Below are positions 63,175 to 64,000 of a stretch of DNA of 64,000 nucleotides, one piece after another; position 1 is the stretch's first letter, and each line of letters opens with the position of its first letter. A program made the position numbers and the translations under genes. The notes beneath the pieces are model-generated. The model was not told where the DNA came from. It saw only the letters and a program-made list of their open reading frames with translations, and searched no databases. The DNA comes from Elizabethkingia miricola. GTDB lineage: Bacteria; Bacteroidota; Bacteroidia; Flavobacteriales; Weeksellaceae. The stretch is taken from NCBI RefSeq assembly GCF_001675285.1, contig NZ_LSGQ01000003.1, positions 558,001 through 622,000 on the forward strand. Direction: 5' to 3'.

Positions 63175-64000
63175 TTACTGAGCTTTTTTCTGTTCTTTCT
63201 TTTGCTCTTTTTGCGGAACAACAGGTGTTCCAGGCTGTAGTCTCTCGAATCCGGTAACGATGTAACGATCTCCGGCCTTAAGTCCGCTGGTTACAATGTA
63301 GTTGGTTCCGGCTTTACCAGCTACTTCTACAGGAATCTGAATAGCTTTGTTTTGTTTGTCTAAAGAGAAAACATATACTTTATCCTGAATCATCATTGTA
63401 GAACCTACAGGAAGCAATGTAGCATTGTCATATTTCTGTTCCAACAGTACTTTTCCTGTATTTCCACTTCTAAGGATTGCTTTTGAATTGTCGAATACAG
63501 CACGTAGTGTAATAGCCCCTGTCATTTTGTTGAACTGGCCTTCTACAGCATTGATTCTACCTGAAGTTTCATACTGCCCGCCGTTGCTCATAATAAGATT
63601 CACCGGAGGCGTATTTTTTAATTTTTCTTCAATAGAATTTCCTGTGTACTGATTCTGGAAGTTTACAAAATCATTTTCACTTAAACTGAAATAAGCATAG
63701 ATCTGGTGAATATCCGACAAAATCGTGATAGGATCAGCATTCGTAGGCGATAACAAACTTCCGATACGGTATTTGAAACGTCCGATATATCCGCTTACAG
63801 GTGCTTTAATTGTAGAGAAGTTAAGATTAATCTTCGCAGACTCTATTGCTGCCTGTGCCTGGCTTACACTACCTCTGGCTGAATTATAGGCTGTTTCAGC
63901 TTCTTTCACCTGAATAGGAGATACCATGTTGTTTTTGGCAAGCTCTCTTTTACGGTTCAGCTCTATATTAGCATTTGCAAGAGTTGCATTAGCTGAAATA
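63175..64000 (-). CDS. RND efflux periplasmic adaptor (partial, 5' end outside the window)
   Basis: The frame is open through the right edge; the ATG at 63927 is internal, since in-frame sequence upstream (A-N-A-N-I-E-L-N-R-K-R-E-L-A-K-N-N) continues the adaptor coiled-coil hairpin. Visible parts: the end of the hairpin, the lipoyl half-motif (A-P-V-S-G-Y-I-G-R), beta-barrel and membrane-proximal domains, and a Lys/Gln-rich tail. It links the permease to the outer-membrane factor. The first gene of the pump operon; its signal, promoter and any regulator are beyond the window. Confidence 0.9.
   Translation of the reverse strand, partial: ISANATLANANIELNRKRELAKNNMVSPIQVKEAETAYNSARGSVSQAQAAIESAKINLNFSTIKAPVSGYIGRFKYRIGSLLSPTNADPITILSDIHQIYAYFSLSENDFVNFQNQYTGNSIEEKLKNTPPVNLIMSNGGQYETSGRINAVEGQFNKMTGAITLRAVFDNSKAILRSGNTGKVLLEQKYDNATLLPVGSTMMIQDKVYVFSLDKQNKAIQIPVEVAGKAGTNYIVTSGLKAGDRYIVTGFERLQPGTPVVPQKEQKKEQKKAQ

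Noticed and set aside
63175-63927. Complete adaptor gene starting at 63927
   Set aside because: The frame continues upstream with adaptor coiled-coil sequence up to the window edge, so the ATG is internal.
1-64000. tRNA or rRNA genes
   Set aside because: I looked through the intergenic regions for cloverleaf-like sequence and TTCGA-type T-loops in context and found none.

Overview
The window is AT-rich, bacterial and chromosomal, from the phylum Bacteroidota, family Weeksellaceae, most likely the genus Elizabethkingia. The main reason is the oleate hydratase at 32333-34273, which as far as I remember is almost residue-for-residue the characterised E. meningoseptica OhyA, including E122 and Y241. 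Promoters of the Bacteroidota type (TAnnTTTG), little Shine-Dalgarno sequence, SusD-free TonB receptors, a TamL-type lipoprotein and the Rhs proteins with DUF6443/DUF5977 modules all agree. The species cannot be fixed from this window.

Region 1 (about 0.3-18.8 kb, all genes on the minus strand) is accessory. An Rhs/YD-repeat toxin gene (3748-7368) with its immunity gene (3404-3739) is followed by a run of small orphan genes (376-3147). These are separated by a recurrent repeat of about 130 bp that carries three stem-loops, the middle one being the terminator. Two of the cassettes still hold short 3' remnants of displaced toxin genes. Upstream lie a second YD-repeat protein, four tandem secreted proteins with endosialidase-chaperone/tail-fibre-like C-termini, a patatin lipase and an M15 peptidoglycan peptidase. 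Four copies of one 40-bp promoter/operator element, aligned without gaps, precede the transcription units of this region and suggest one regulon. Two of the leaders also contain arrays of 7-bp tandem repeats.

Region 2 (19-35 kb) holds a membrane-anchored protein; a PepSY/small membrane protein/TonB siderophore receptor operon with a Fur-like palindrome on its promoter; a stress operon read leftwards (ECF sigma, zinc-finger anti-sigma, DUF417 membrane protein, MsrA-MsrB fusion, spondin-domain lipoprotein); an acyltransferase; a LytS/LytTR two-component pair; and a lipid group (AraC regulator, oleate hydratase, 3-hydroxyacyl-CoA dehydrogenase, monoglyceride-lipase-like hydrolase).

Region 3 (35-52 kb) holds a DUF5077/DUF3472 lipoprotein, then a rightward operon of porin, SLC13/DASS dicarboxylate transporter and the three subunits of a type-B succinate dehydrogenase/fumarate reductase, with a MITE-like palindromic element inserted between the cytochrome b and flavoprotein genes. 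Next come TamB, the lipoprotein TamA homologue TamL, and a YihY/BrkB membrane protein.

Region 4 (52-64 kb) holds an SDR, a CLC antiporter whose leader is a clear fluoride riboswitch (so a CLC-F fluoride exporter), a cupin/methyltransferase pair, a YbaY-like lipoprotein, an epimerase/MepB pair and a tripartite RND efflux operon running off the right edge. I found no tRNA, rRNA, CRISPR array, transposase or integrase in the window.
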